A DNA stretch of 64,000 nt from an uncultured Bacilli bacterium (GTDB lineage Bacteria > Bacillota_I > Bacilli_A > RF39 > UBA660): the NCBI GenBank assembly GCA_910584085.1, contig CAJTZY010000001.1, positions 33,259 through 97,258 of the forward strand. Direction: 5' to 3'. The position numbers and the translations under genes were made by a program. Below the pieces are notes generated by a model. It made no database searches and had not been told where the DNA came from. It saw nothing but the letters and a program-made list of their open reading frames with translations. This document shows, in pieces, positions 25,860 through 34,465 of this stretch (its first letter is position 1; each line of letters begins with the position of its first letter).

Positions 25860-25983
25860 TTACAGAAATTGATAAGGTTTATTAGCTTCTTGGTTTAGCG
25901 AAAAAAGTTTGAAATAGCTTAACTACTTACTCCAATAGACGAAAATTTTAAGTATTTATGAATTTATATAAGGAAAATATGAT

Positions 25984-26253
25984 ATGGACATGATAGATTA
26001 TTTTGATATTGAGTATACAAAAGAAAAATTGAATAAGTGCTTAGAAAATGGAACAGAACCAGAATTATGTATAAAAATTGAGGGAAACGATTATATGATT
26101 ATACCGTTGAGAGACAAAATATCTTTTCAATGGATTGGTAAAACATCTGAATTTTTTTATAAAGATGTAGATGAACTATTTTCTAATGAATTAATAAACG
26201 GAATTGTTTTAAATAGAGATTGGAATAAAGTTGAAGATATTTATTATTACTAA
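25984..26253 (+). CDS. Unknown small acidic protein
   Basis: 89 residues (MDMIDYFDIEYTKEKLNKC start, FEKWIGKTSEFFYKDVDEL-like middle). No known motif. AAGGAAAAT lies before the ATG. It looks like a complete small globular protein; similar short proteins are often immunity or mobile-element cargo, but nothing here proves that. Confidence 0.5.
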   Translation: MDMIDYFDIEYTKEKLNKCLENGTEPELCIKIEGNDYMIIPLRDKISFQWIGKTSEFFYKDVDELFSNELINGIVLNRDWNKVEDIYYY

Positions 26254-26362
26254 ATGAAAATGATATAAATTTTGAAAATTATTTGGTAATAACTCAATTA
26301 GACAGAAGAAACAAGATAGTTTGTCTTTAAAATTTAATGAGTAGTATGAAGGTGGAATAATA

Positions 26363-26734
26363 ATGAAGATAGATAATTTTTATTTTGTAGTAGATAATAT
26401 AGAAAAATCCATAAAGTTTTATAGTCAACTTTTAAACGAAGAACCCTCAAATATCACAGAAAATAGATGGGCAGATTGGAATAATACTAATAATCAAATT
26501 TATTTTGGAATTATTAGTGTGGAAGCCGCAGAAAGTAAAAAAAGTATTGGAAATAATGGTGTACTAGGTTTATACACAAATGATATAGAAAAATCACTTG
26601 AAAAATGCAAAAAATTAGGTGCGAAAATTTTATATGAGCCTGAGGCAATTCCTAATAGTGAAGATAATTATAGATGTTTTGCAATTGAGGACTTAGATGG
26701 TAATAAAATTGAAATTGCACACTATGATAAATAA
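26363..26734 (+). CDS. VOC-family (glyoxalase/dioxygenase fold) protein
   Basis: 123 residues with the paired beta-alpha-beta-beta-beta modules of the VOC superfamily: FYFVVDNIEKSIKFYSQLL at the start, LGLYTNDIEKSLEKCKKLGA in the second module, and CFAIEDLDGNKIEIAHYD at the end. The terminal glutamate of the GNxIE motif is a likely metal ligand. Members include glyoxalases and antibiotic-binding resistance proteins; the substrate is unknown. AAGGTGGAA ribosome site. Confidence 0.85.
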   Translation: MKIDNFYFVVDNIEKSIKFYSQLLNEEPSNITENRWADWNNTNNQIYFGIISVEAAESKKSIGNNGVLGLYTNDIEKSLEKCKKLGAKILYEPEAIPNSEDNYRCFAIEDLDGNKIEIAHYDK

Positions 26735-26896
26735 AAAAGGTATTGAGAATGGATTTTTAAAAAGTTTTTTTAGGTGGAAAAATTAATGAAAGAATTAGAA
26801 ATAATTAGTTTAGATTTTGAAAAAAACTTAAATTAAAATTAAAAAGTACAAATAAGTATTAAACATATATTCTTTATGTTTTTTTTGTGAAATTTA

Positions 26897-26932
26897 TTGA
26901 CAAAATTTAATAATAAATATACCATGGTATAT
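26897..26932 (+). promoter_or_regulatory. Exporter promoter with 16-bp palindromic operator
   Basis: TTGACA (26897-26902) is the -35 box. The -10 region 15-17 bp downstream lies inside ATATACCATGGTATAT (26917-26932), a perfect palindrome. A dimeric repressor bound there would cover the -10 box. No regulator gene is adjacent, so it would act from elsewhere. Confidence 0.65.
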
Positions 26933-27013
26933 AGTTTTGTAAAAAAATTCCAAAAATTCTTAAAAACAAATAGAATAATATGGGCTAAAGAATATATTAA
27001 TAGAGGTGATAAA

Positions 27014-28774
27014 ATGTTAAAAATGTTTAAAAATTTTACTAAGAAAGATTGGCTAATGGTAATAATAAGCTTTGGTTTAATAGTCTTTCAAGTCTGGTTA
27101 GATTTAAAATTGCCAGATTATATGAGTAATATAACAAGGCTTATACAAACTGACAATAGTATGATGATAGAGATCTTAAAACAAGGTGGATATATGCTTT
27201 TATGTGCCTTAGGAAGTTTAATTTCAGCTGTTATAGTTGGATACTTAACTTCAAATCTATCTGCAAACTTTTCTTTAAATTTAAGAAACAAAATATTTAA
27301 AAAAGTTAGTAAATTTGGTATGGAAGAAATTAAAAAATTTGAAACAAGTAGTTTGATAACACGTACCACAAATGATGTTACTCAACTTGAAATGTTTATT
27401 GCTATGGGACTACAAATGCTTATAAAAGCTCCTATCATGGCCTTTTGGGCAGTAAGTAAAATACTTAACAAAAGTGTTGAATGGAGTCTTCTTACAGGTG
27501 CTGGAGTAGTAATATTACTACTTACAGTAGGAACTCTTCTTATAATAGTTTTTCCAAGATTTGAAAAAGTTCAAAAGTTAATAGATAAAGTAAATAGTGT
27601 TACAAGAGAAAACCTAACTGGTATTAGAGTAATAAGAGCTTTTAATGCAGAAAAATTTGAACAAGATAGATTTGAAGATGTTAATAATAATTTAACAAAT
27701 ATGCAATTATTTAATCAAAAGTGTTTTTCAATATTAAATCCTATTATGAATTTAGTTATGCACTTTTTAACACTTGGAATATATTTTATAGGGGCTACAC
27801 TTATAAATAAAGCAGGAATGTTTGACAAAATTACTTTATTTAGTAACATGGTAGTTTTTTCAAGTTATGGTATGCAAGTAATAGCTGCTTTCTTAATGTT
27901 AGCTATGATATTTATGATACTACCAAGAGCGCAGGTTTCCGCACGTCGTATTAACGAAGTATTAGATAGTGATATCGCCATTAAAGATGGAACTATGGAT
28001 GGTGATACTAAAGAGATAGGAACAGTAGAATTTAAAAATGTATCATTTAAATATCCAGATGCAGATGAATACTTACTTAAAAATATTTCATTTAAAGTAA
28101 ATAAAGGAGAAACTATTGCATTTATAGGTTCAACTGGTAGTGGAAAAAGTACACTAATTAACTTAGTGCCTAGATTCTATGATGCAACAGATGGAGAAAT
28201 ACTTGTTGACGGAATAAATGTACGTGATTATAAAGAGGAATCACTACATAATAAAATAGGTTATGTACCTCAAAAGGCTGTTATGTTTACAGGTACCGTA
28301 AAATCTAATGTAGGTTATGGAGATAATGGAAAAGAAAAACCAAGTCTGAAAAAAATTAAAGAAGCTATAGATATCGCACAAGGAACAGACTTTGTAACTA
28401 AAATGGAAGATACATATGACGCGCATATATCTCGTGGTGGGACTAACGTTTCAGGTGGACAAAAACAAAGACTTGCAATTGCAAGGGCTATAGCAAGAAA
28501 CCCAGAAATATATATATTTGATGATTCATTTTCAGCCCTTGATTATAAAACAGATTCAACACTTAGAAAAAGTTTAAAAAAATATACAAAAGATGCAACA
28601 AGCATGATAGTTGCGCAAAGAATAGGTACAATTATCTCTGCGGATAAAATCGTTGTGCTTGATAAGGGAGAATGTGTAGGTATTGGTACACATAAGGAAC
28701 TTTTAAAAAATTGTGAGGTTTATAAAGAAATAGCCTTATCACAATTATCAAAGGAGGAATTAGAAAATGCCTAG
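27014..28774 (+). CDS. Heterodimeric ABC multidrug exporter, subunit with degenerate ATP site
   Basis: 586 residues: six membrane helices (about 10-300) plus an ABC domain with Walker A GSTGSGKS (from 372) and signature VSGGQKQRLAIARA. The Walker B is IFDDSFSALD: Asp replaces the catalytic Glu, the mark of the non-catalytic half in exporters such as BmrCD, LmrCD and TM287/288. Start chosen at ATG 27014 after AGAGGTGAT; a longer frame would begin inside the -35 box. The stop overlaps the partner's start by eight bases. Confidence 0.92.
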   Translation: MLKMFKNFTKKDWLMVIISFGLIVFQVWLDLKLPDYMSNITRLIQTDNSMMIEILKQGGYMLLCALGSLISAVIVGYLTSNLSANFSLNLRNKIFKKVSKFGMEEIKKFETSSLITRTTNDVTQLEMFIAMGLQMLIKAPIMAFWAVSKILNKSVEWSLLTGAGVVILLLTVGTLLIIVFPRFEKVQKLIDKVNSVTRENLTGIRVIRAFNAEKFEQDRFEDVNNNLTNMQLFNQKCFSILNPIMNLVMHFLTLGIYFIGATLINKAGMFDKITLFSNMVVFSSYGMQVIAAFLMLAMIFMILPRAQVSARRINEVLDSDIAIKDGTMDGDTKEIGTVEFKNVSFKYPDADEYLLKNISFKVNKGETIAFIGSTGSGKSTLINLVPRFYDATDGEILVDGINVRDYKEESLHNKIGYVPQKAVMFTGTVKSNVGYGDNGKEKPSLKKIKEAIDIAQGTDFVTKMEDTYDAHISRGGTNVSGGQKQRLAIARAIARNPEIYIFDDSFSALDYKTDSTLRKSLKKYTKDATSMIVAQRIGTIISADKIVVLDKGECVGIGTHKELLKNCEVYKEIALSQLSKEELENA

Positions 28775-30740
28775 ACCAATGAGAAGAGGAGGAATGCCAG
28801 AAAAATCAAAAGATTTTAAAGGATCTATAAAAAGACTATTTAATAGTTTAAATAAATGGCGTTATTTATTAGTATTATCCCTGATACTAGCTATGACAAG
28901 TGCTATTCTAGCGCTAGTTGCTCCAAATAAATTATCTGATTTAACCAATACAATAACAATGGGACTTAGTCCAAATATATCAGAAGATATCGTAAATGAT
29001 ATTATGAAAGATAGTAATATTAGCGATAGTGATAAATATGAGTTTAGTGAATTATTAAAAATGGCAGAAAATACTGATGAAATAGATACTGATAAATTAT
29101 TTACAAAATTAGATGAACTTCCAGAATCTATTAAAAAAATAGTTGAACCTTCCATAAATATGGCTAAAGTAAAATCAATCGCGCTAATACTTACAATTTT
29201 ATATCTTATTAGTGCTTTGTTTAACTATGTTGAATCTATTTTAATGACAATAATTGCTAATAACTTTGCAAGAAAACTAAGAACAAATATTAGTGTAAAA
29301 ATAAATAAATTACCACTTAAATATTTTGATACACATGAAACTGGAGATGTTTTATCACGTGTTACAAATGATGTTGATACAATCGCGCAAAATATGAATC
29401 AAAGTTTAGCAACGCTCGTTACAAGTTTAACATTATTTATAGGTTCAATAATTATGATGTTTATAACTAATTGGATTATGGCGATAACTGCAATCATATC
29501 TAGTTTAATAGGCTTTAGTTTAATGGGCGTAATTCTTGGTAAATCACAAAAATACTTTATTAAGAGACAAGAGGAGTTAGGAAATTTAAATGGATATATA
29601 GAAGAAATATATTCAGGGCATAACGTAGTTAAAGCATATAATGGAGAAAAGCAAGCGAATATTGAATTTAATAATTTAAATGAAAAATTATATGAGTGTA
29701 ATAGAAAAAGTCAATTTTTATCTGGAATTATGCAACCAATTATGATGTTTGTTGGAAATTTCGGTTATGTTGCAGTATGTGTAGTAGGAGCATTACTTAC
29801 AGCAAATAACGTTATATCATTTGGTGTCATAGTAGCATTTATGATATATGTTAGACTATTTACAAATCCACTTTCACAAATAGCCCAATCTATGACTTCA
29901 CTTCAATCAACAGCAGCTGCATCAGAAAGGGTATTTGATTTCTTAGATGAAACTGAGATGTCTGATGAGAGTGAATTTACTAAAAAACTTGATAAGGAAA
30001 AAGTTAAGGGTGAAATAGAATTTAAAAATGTTAAATTTGGTTATGATGATAACAGAACTATAATTAAAGACTTTAGTGTTAAAGTAAAACCTGGAGAAAA
30101 AATTGCTATAGTAGGACCTACTGGTGCAGGAAAAACAACTATGGTAAATTTACTTATGAAGTTTTACGAAATAAATTCTGGTGATATATTGATTGATGGG
30201 GTATCAACTAAGGAATTAACAAGAGAAAATATTCATGACCTATTTGTTATGGTACTTCAAGATACATGGGTGTTTGAAGGAACAATACGCGATAATTTAA
30301 AATTTAATAAAAAAGATGTTACGGATGAGGAAATTATGCGAGCTTGTAAAACTGTAGGGGTAGATCATTTTATTAAAACTTTACCAGGTGTATTAGATGC
30401 TAAAATAGGTGATAATGATAGTGTTAGTGGTGGACAAAAGCAATTACTTACAATCGCACGTGGCATGATTGAAAATGCACCATTTTTAATACTTGATGAG
30501 GCTACATCTAATGTAGATACTAGAACTGAGGAATTAGTTCAAAAAGCAATGGATAAGTTAACAAAAGGTAAAACCTCATTTATAATAGCCCATAGATTAT
30601 CTACAATTAAAAATGCTGATTTAATTTTAGTTATGAAAGATGGTAATATAATTGAACAAGGTTCACATGATGTATTACTTAAAAAGAATGGCTTTTATGC
30701 TGACTTATATAACTCACAATTTGATACAATTAGTGAGTAA
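28767..30740 (+). CDS. Heterodimeric ABC multidrug exporter, catalytic subunit
   Basis: 657 residues. A ~75-residue charged insertion lies between membrane helices 1 and 2 (ISEDIVNDIMKDSNISDSDK region), outside the membrane, as in the larger partner of LmrCD/BmrCD-type pumps. Walker A is GPTGAGKT (from 450), the signature is VSGGQKQLLTIARGM, and Walker B LILDEATSNVD keeps the catalytic Glu. Together with the upstream subunit it should form one efflux pump. GGAGGAATT-type ribosome site lies inside the preceding gene. Confidence 0.92.
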   Translation: MPRPMRRGGMPEKSKDFKGSIKRLFNSLNKWRYLLVLSLILAMTSAILALVAPNKLSDLTNTITMGLSPNISEDIVNDIMKDSNISDSDKYEFSELLKMAENTDEIDTDKLFTKLDELPESIKKIVEPSINMAKVKSIALILTILYLISALFNYVESILMTIIANNFARKLRTNISVKINKLPLKYFDTHETGDVLSRVTNDVDTIAQNMNQSLATLVTSLTLFIGSIIMMFITNWIMAITAIISSLIGFSLMGVILGKSQKYFIKRQEELGNLNGYIEEIYSGHNVVKAYNGEKQANIEFNNLNEKLYECNRKSQFLSGIMQPIMMFVGNFGYVAVCVVGALLTANNVISFGVIVAFMIYVRLFTNPLSQIAQSMTSLQSTAAASERVFDFLDETEMSDESEFTKKLDKEKVKGEIEFKNVKFGYDDNRTIIKDFSVKVKPGEKIAIVGPTGAGKTTMVNLLMKFYEINSGDILIDGVSTKELTRENIHDLFVMVLQDTWVFEGTIRDNLKFNKKDVTDEEIMRACKTVGVDHFIKTLPGVLDAKIGDNDSVSGGQKQLLTIARGMIENAPFLILDEATSNVDTRTEELVQKAMDKLTKGKTSFIIAHRLSTIKNADLILVMKDGNIIEQGSHDVLLKKNGFYADLYNSQFDTISE

Positions 30741-30758
30741 AGGTATTTACAAAATAAA

Positions 30759-30790
30759 AAAAATAGTGTATATTTGATATATCACTATTT
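30759..30790 (+). terminator. Hairpin after the ABC exporter
   Basis: AAATAGTG / CACTATTT with an inner TATAT / ATATA stem; a weak T-run follows, just before tRNA-Gly. Confidence 0.55.
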
Positions 30791-30793
30791 AAT

Positions 30794-30867
30794 GCAGGTG
30801 TGGTTCAATGGTAGAATGCGGCCTTGCCAAGGCTGAGACGCGAGTCCGATTCTCGTCACTTGCTCCA
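30794..30867 (+). tRNA. tRNA-Gly (GCC)
   Basis: Acceptor GCAGGTG / CACTTGC (one G-T pair), anticodon stem CGGCC / GGCTG with loop TTGCCAA, T-arm CGAGTCCGATTCTCG, discriminator T and an encoded CCA. Confidence 0.95.
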
Positions 30868-30938
30868 TATGTAAATTTAGACTGGGTATAAATGCCTAGT
30901 TTTTTGTATTATTTGAACTCGCGTCTTAGCTAATTTAT

Positions 30939-31135
30939 TAAATTACAACAAATAAATTAAAAATCAATTAGTTTTAGATATAGTTGATAGAGATAAAACA
31001 ATTGTTTTTATTGATTTAGCTGATAGAACTATTGCCGAATATCAGGGTATTCAGAAATTATCTGTTACCCTAAAAGAATTAGAAAGTGAATTTCTTAATA
31101 ATCGTGATAGAATTAGATTACTATATAAAAAATAA
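30939..31135 (+). pseudogene. Startless gene remnant behind tRNA-Gly
   Basis: A reading frame with no start codon reads LVLDIVDRDKTIVFIDLADR and goes on through LSVTLKELESEFLNNRDRIR to LLYKK and a TAA. It looks like the real C-terminus of a protein. Family not recognised. It lies directly after the tRNA 3' end, as expected for DNA left by a tRNA-targeting element. Confidence 0.45.
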
Positions 31136-31276
31136 TTAAGAATTGACTTTGCTATTATGATTTGTAGATTTTTTAAATGAACAAATTTTTGGATGAAAAA
31201 CGCAATTAATCAAATTACAAAAATGTAGAAAAATTTGAAAAAGACAATGCAATTTAATACAAGCATTGTCTTTCAA

Positions 31277-31954
31277 TTATGTATGTACCATTTCCGTATT
31301 TTCTTTGATTTCATTATCAATGATCCATTTAATATCCTCAATGGATTTATCAATGTTAAAACGCCCATTTCCAACAGGATAATAAACTGAATAAAATTTA
31401 TATTTAGTGCCATTAATATCTTTTATAAAACACTTTTTTCTTACTTGTGAAACAGATATTTTTTCATCTAATACAATAGAACTAACTTGATTACCAAATA
31501 GAACTATAACTTTAGGATTAACAATATTAAATTCTTGTTTTAAAAGATACAAGTACTCTTTGTAAACAAAATCTGGTAATTCTCTAGCATCAACTTGAGT
31601 ACACTTGCCGAGATTAGTTATAAAATATTTATGTTTTTTTACATCATCATAAACTTTATCAGCAAATGCTTCTGTCCACTCGCTACCTTTCATTGATTTT
31701 ATATTAGAATATATTTCCTTGTCTAATAAATCTAATTCAATGAATAAATCCCAAATGTTTTTTGTACCAATCCAAGGGGATTTTAATCCTCCCCAGTCCT
31801 TTGATGAGGCAATATTCCTTCCTGTTGGATTCATAAATACAAAACATATATCAGGATTATTATCACAACCACCATTATAAATTGAATCTAATTCTTTAGC
31901 ACCATATTTTTTTTGAAGTTTATCATATTCCTTTGTCAAATCTTTTAAATTCAT
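31277..31954 (-). CDS. Uracil-DNA glycosylase-superfamily protein
   Basis: 225 residues. UDG-fold motifs are FVFMNPTGRN (active-site loop), then YFITNLGKCTQ and VNPKVIVLFGNQV, the strand before the DNA-binding loop. The C-terminal HPSP-like motif is replaced by VYYPVGNGRF. This belongs to the less studied uracil-DNA glycosylase-like branch. It is 9 bp downstream of an RdgB-like gene, so the two form an operon that deals with damaged bases: one clears abnormal NTPs, the other repairs DNA. Confidence 0.7.
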   Translation of the reverse strand: MNLKDLTKEYDKLQKKYGAKELDSIYNGGCDNNPDICFVFMNPTGRNIASSKDWGGLKSPWIGTKNIWDLFIELDLLDKEIYSNIKSMKGSEWTEAFADKVYDDVKKHKYFITNLGKCTQVDARELPDFVYKEYLYLLKQEFNIVNPKVIVLFGNQVSSIVLDEKISVSQVRKKCFIKDINGTKYKFYSVYYPVGNGRFNIDKSIEDIKWIIDNEIKENTEMVHT

Positions 31955-31963
31955 TAAACCATC

Positions 31964-32599
31964 CTATTTTACTAATTTTTTAGTTTGGTCTTGTTCTATT
32001 GTTGAAATAGTATTTAATATAAATTCAAAAATATCTTTTTGTTCAACATCCATAGTACTTTTTTCTTCCTCTTCAGTTAATTCCGATTTAAATTTATTTA
32101 ATGATGAAATAATTTGAATTGAAGCAAGAGGATATCCTTCATCAATAATTTTACTTTGTTTATTTGTAAAACAACGATTAGCTTTATATTCAAATGTATA
32201 TGTATTATTTTGATTAACGATTGCGACGCCTTTTAAAAAATATCCTTTTAGTGTTCCATTTTCTCCGTATTTATTTACTAAATCAATATAATATTTAATC
32301 ATTTCTATATCATTTAATCTTTTACCATTAATTCTTCTAACGTGAGTACCTGGTTGGATATTATCAGGAACACTTTCTAAAAATAATCCCTCATCTAATG
32401 CTATTGTTGGCATTCCACTCATTTTATGGTATGCACTTGCCTTAATAATCGCATTTTCTATTGGATTTTTACCTGTTTCATTAACATCGTATTCAATATT
32501 TAAATCTTCCAGTGTTACTATTTCAATACCATGTTCTCTCAATTTGGTTCCATAATATCTAATTTTTGCTTTATTTGTTGTTGCTAATAAATACTTCAT
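31964..32599 (-). CDS. RdgB/HAM1-like non-canonical purine NTP pyrophosphatase
   Basis: About 211 residues. The family opening is MKYLLATTNKAKIRYYGTKL, corresponding to LATxNxxK, and later TIALDEGLFLES and GTHVRRINGKR match the substrate-binding regions. RdgB hydrolyses dITP, ITP and XTP to monophosphates. It is divergent, with extra length near the C-terminus. Start chosen at ATG 32599, with GGAGGAAAT directly before; an upstream ATG lies ahead of that ribosome site. Confidence 0.78.
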   Translation of the reverse strand: MKYLLATTNKAKIRYYGTKLREHGIEIVTLEDLNIEYDVNETGKNPIENAIIKASAYHKMSGMPTIALDEGLFLESVPDNIQPGTHVRRINGKRLNDIEMIKYYIDLVNKYGENGTLKGYFLKGVAIVNQNNTYTFEYKANRCFTNKQSKIIDEGYPLASIQIISSLNKFKSELTEEEEKSTMDVEQKDIFEFILNTISTIEQDQTKKLVK

Positions 32600-32672
32600 T
32601 TTATTTCCTCCGTTTATCAAGTTTTGAATATAATAAAATTATACAATAAATAATAGAAATTTACCATACTCC

Positions 32673-32733
32673 CTGTGATTTTTCATTGAAAATTCAAAAA
32701 AATTATAGAGACATTTTCACTGAAAAATCACAG
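32673..32733. repeat. 20-bp inverted repeat in a divergent promoter region
   Basis: CTGTGATTTTTCATTGAAAA (32673-32692) and TTTTCACTGAAAAATCACAG (32714-32733) are inverted copies with one mismatch and a 21-bp spacer. Each arm also holds a smaller palindrome TTTTCA-N-TGAAAA. It sits between the RdgB-like gene and the DUF3800 gene. Confidence 0.85.
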
Positions 32734-32810
32734 AAAAAGATGATATTGAGCATTAGATATTAACTAATTAAATCAATTTTGTTATAATATATAAAAGGAA
32801 GTGATTCTAC

Positions 32811-33512
32811 ATGATTCAAATGAATGTTTATTTTGATGAAAGCTGTCATTTGTTAAAAGACAACTCAGATGTTTTAGGAATTGGATGTTTATATTGTCAA
32901 TCAGAATTTAGAAAAGAAATTATGTACAATATACGAGCTATAAAAAGAAAATATGGGTTTAAAAGAGATCATGAAATAAAATGGACTAGAGTTTCCATGA
33001 ATAAAATAGGATTATATAAAGAACTAATAGACTATTTCTTTCAGGAACCAAAATTACATTTTAGAGGAATAATAACTCTAAATAAAAATCAATTGGTTGT
33101 TTCTGGTGAAGATGAATATAGACAATGGTATGATAAAATGAATTATTATTTGTTTAATAAAATAATCAATCGTGGCTATTCATATAGGATTTTCTTAGAT
33201 AAAAGAGATACAAAAGGAAAAGAAAATTTAGGAAAACTAAGAGAAGTAATCTGCAATAGTAAATATGACTTTAGTATGGATACAATAACTAGCATCGAAG
33301 ATATCAATTCAAATAACAATGATTTAATTCAACTTACTGATTTAATAATTGGAGCATTAACTTATTACCACAGGGGTTTAACAAGTAGTCCCGCGAAAAT
33401 GGAAATAATAAAACATTTATCTTTAAAAACAAATGTTTCTGAAACATCAAACTGGAATGAAACAAAGTTCAACCTATTAATATGGAGTCCAAATATAAAT
33501 TATGGAAAATAA
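32811..33512 (+). CDS. DUF3800-family protein
   Basis: 233 residues. The family signature is VYFDESCHL (residues 5-13) and the C-terminal LIQLTDLIIGALTYYHRG, with DHEIKWTRVS and YRIFLDKRD between. The fold and conserved acidic residues resemble RNase H-like nucleases; the family occurs often in mobile and defence islands. TATAAT (32783-32788) and a weak -35 TTAACT 17 bp upstream give a promoter. It overlaps the next gene by 11 bp, so the pair is translationally coupled. Confidence 0.85.
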   Translation: MIQMNVYFDESCHLLKDNSDVLGIGCLYCQSEFRKEIMYNIRAIKRKYGFKRDHEIKWTRVSMNKIGLYKELIDYFFQEPKLHFRGIITLNKNQLVVSGEDEYRQWYDKMNYYLFNKIINRGYSYRIFLDKRDTKGKENLGKLREVICNSKYDFSMDTITSIEDINSNNNDLIQLTDLIIGALTYYHRGLTSSPAKMEIIKHLSLKTNVSETSNWNETKFNLLIWSPNINYGK

Positions 33513-34140
33513 TAATTTTGACTATAATACTTTTGTAGATGAAACATATGAAAAATTTAAAGAATATTTTACCAACAATAAAACTTTAAAATATAATAAT
33601 GTAGAGTATCCAATTATAATAAATACTAATGATTTAGAATTTGATGATAAACCGAGAATATTTTGGCATATTTGTTCTCTAGGTGAAGAAAACGGCATAT
33701 ACTTTGATTCTTATAAAAAGCGATTAAAATTCAGCGTTTTTCCTTGTATAAATCATATTTCTTCAGTTAATTGTAAATTACAATGTAATTTAGAAGATGA
33801 AAACATTCAATTAAAGGACAACAGAGTTCCTTGCATATATAGAATGAGTAAAATTGATAATCTTAAAATAGCTATGGATTTATTTAATGAACAAAGCAAT
33901 CAAATAAAATGGTGGACTAAAAAAGAAACTTCTAATAAAAGTAAGAAAAACAAAAAAATGCTTAAAATAAGATATACAAAAGCTTTAGAAGATTATGTTA
34001 TAATGTTTGAATTTAGATATACTGATGCTAGTAAAAATCAAATTAGTAAATTTCAGTTTGTTACTGCTTATCAAATTTTTGATAATAATACAAAAAAAAG
34101 ATTTGACAATGAATATATAGAATTCTCAAGTAAAACTTGA
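33502..34140 (+). CDS. Unknown protein coupled to the DUF3800 gene
   Basis: 212 residues. The first part (FDYNTFVDETYEKFKEYF) is charged. PRIFWHICSLGEENGIYFDS and a cysteine-containing middle follow. The C-terminal EDYVIMFEFRYTD and FQFVTAYQIFDNN resemble the last strands of phage-type barnase/EndoU/RelE-like nucleases, but no catalytic set is certain. A toxin or effector role together with DUF3800 is possible. It ends in a terminator that overlaps the stop. Confidence 0.55.
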   Translation: MENNNFDYNTFVDETYEKFKEYFTNNKTLKYNNVEYPIIINTNDLEFDDKPRIFWHICSLGEENGIYFDSYKKRLKFSVFPCINHISSVNCKLQCNLEDENIQLKDNRVPCIYRMSKIDNLKIAMDLFNEQSNQIKWWTKKETSNKSKKNKKMLKIRYTKALEDYVIMFEFRYTDASKNQISKFQFVTAYQIFDNNTKKRFDNEYIEFSSKT

Positions 34141-34150
34141 GTTTTTTACA
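34124..34150 (+). terminator. Terminator after the DUF3800 pair
   Basis: CTCAAGT / ACTTGAG stem with an AAA loop followed by TTTTTT. Confidence 0.85.
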
Positions 34151-34372
34151 ACAAAAAAACCATCCCGCTACCAGCAGGACGGACTTTCAAGCTGCGACTT
34201 TGGCAGTTGAACAACTAAATTGTAGCATATTTTATTGAATATGTCAAACCATGGAATACGCTACATTAAATATTATGCACATTACTTAAAAATAATATTA
34301 AATTGGTTAATATTTTTTATCATCTTTTATTATTGGTTAAATATTTATTTTTTTAATATTGAAATAATTTTC
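34151..34372. other. Gap upstream of the TetR promoter
   Basis: No gene. It holds a short GC-richer segment (34160-34205, with CATCCCGCTACCAGCAGGACG) that could fold and may be a remnant RNA, and two direct repeats ATTGGTTAA about 30 bp apart (near 34302 and 34332). Confidence 0.4.
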
Positions 34373-34446
34373 GACTAACAGTATAAAAAAATGTTGACAT
34401 TTTTAAATTTTAATCATATAATGTAATAAGAAACTGACTAACAGTT
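34373..34446 (+). promoter_or_regulatory. Consensus promoter with two TetR-type operator sites
   Basis: TTGACA (34394-34399) and TATAAT (34417-34422) are 17 bp apart. AACTG-ACTAA-CAGTT (34432-34446) is an inverted repeat over the transcription start. Its core GACTAACAGT recurs upstream of the -35 box (34373-34382), exactly 63 bp or about six helix turns away. The TetR protein encoded next is the obvious binder. Confidence 0.85.
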
Positions 34447-34465
34447 CAAATAAAGAAGGTGGATT

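Noticed and set aside
26897..27013. Longer N-terminus for the first ABC subunit starting with TTG
   Set aside because: That TTG is part of the -35 box TTGACA; the ribosome site AGAGGTGAT lies before ATG 27014.
34160..34240. A tRNA or T-box in the GC-richer stretch before the TetR promoter
   Set aside because: No cloverleaf, no specifier loop and no conserved T-box sequence could be drawn.
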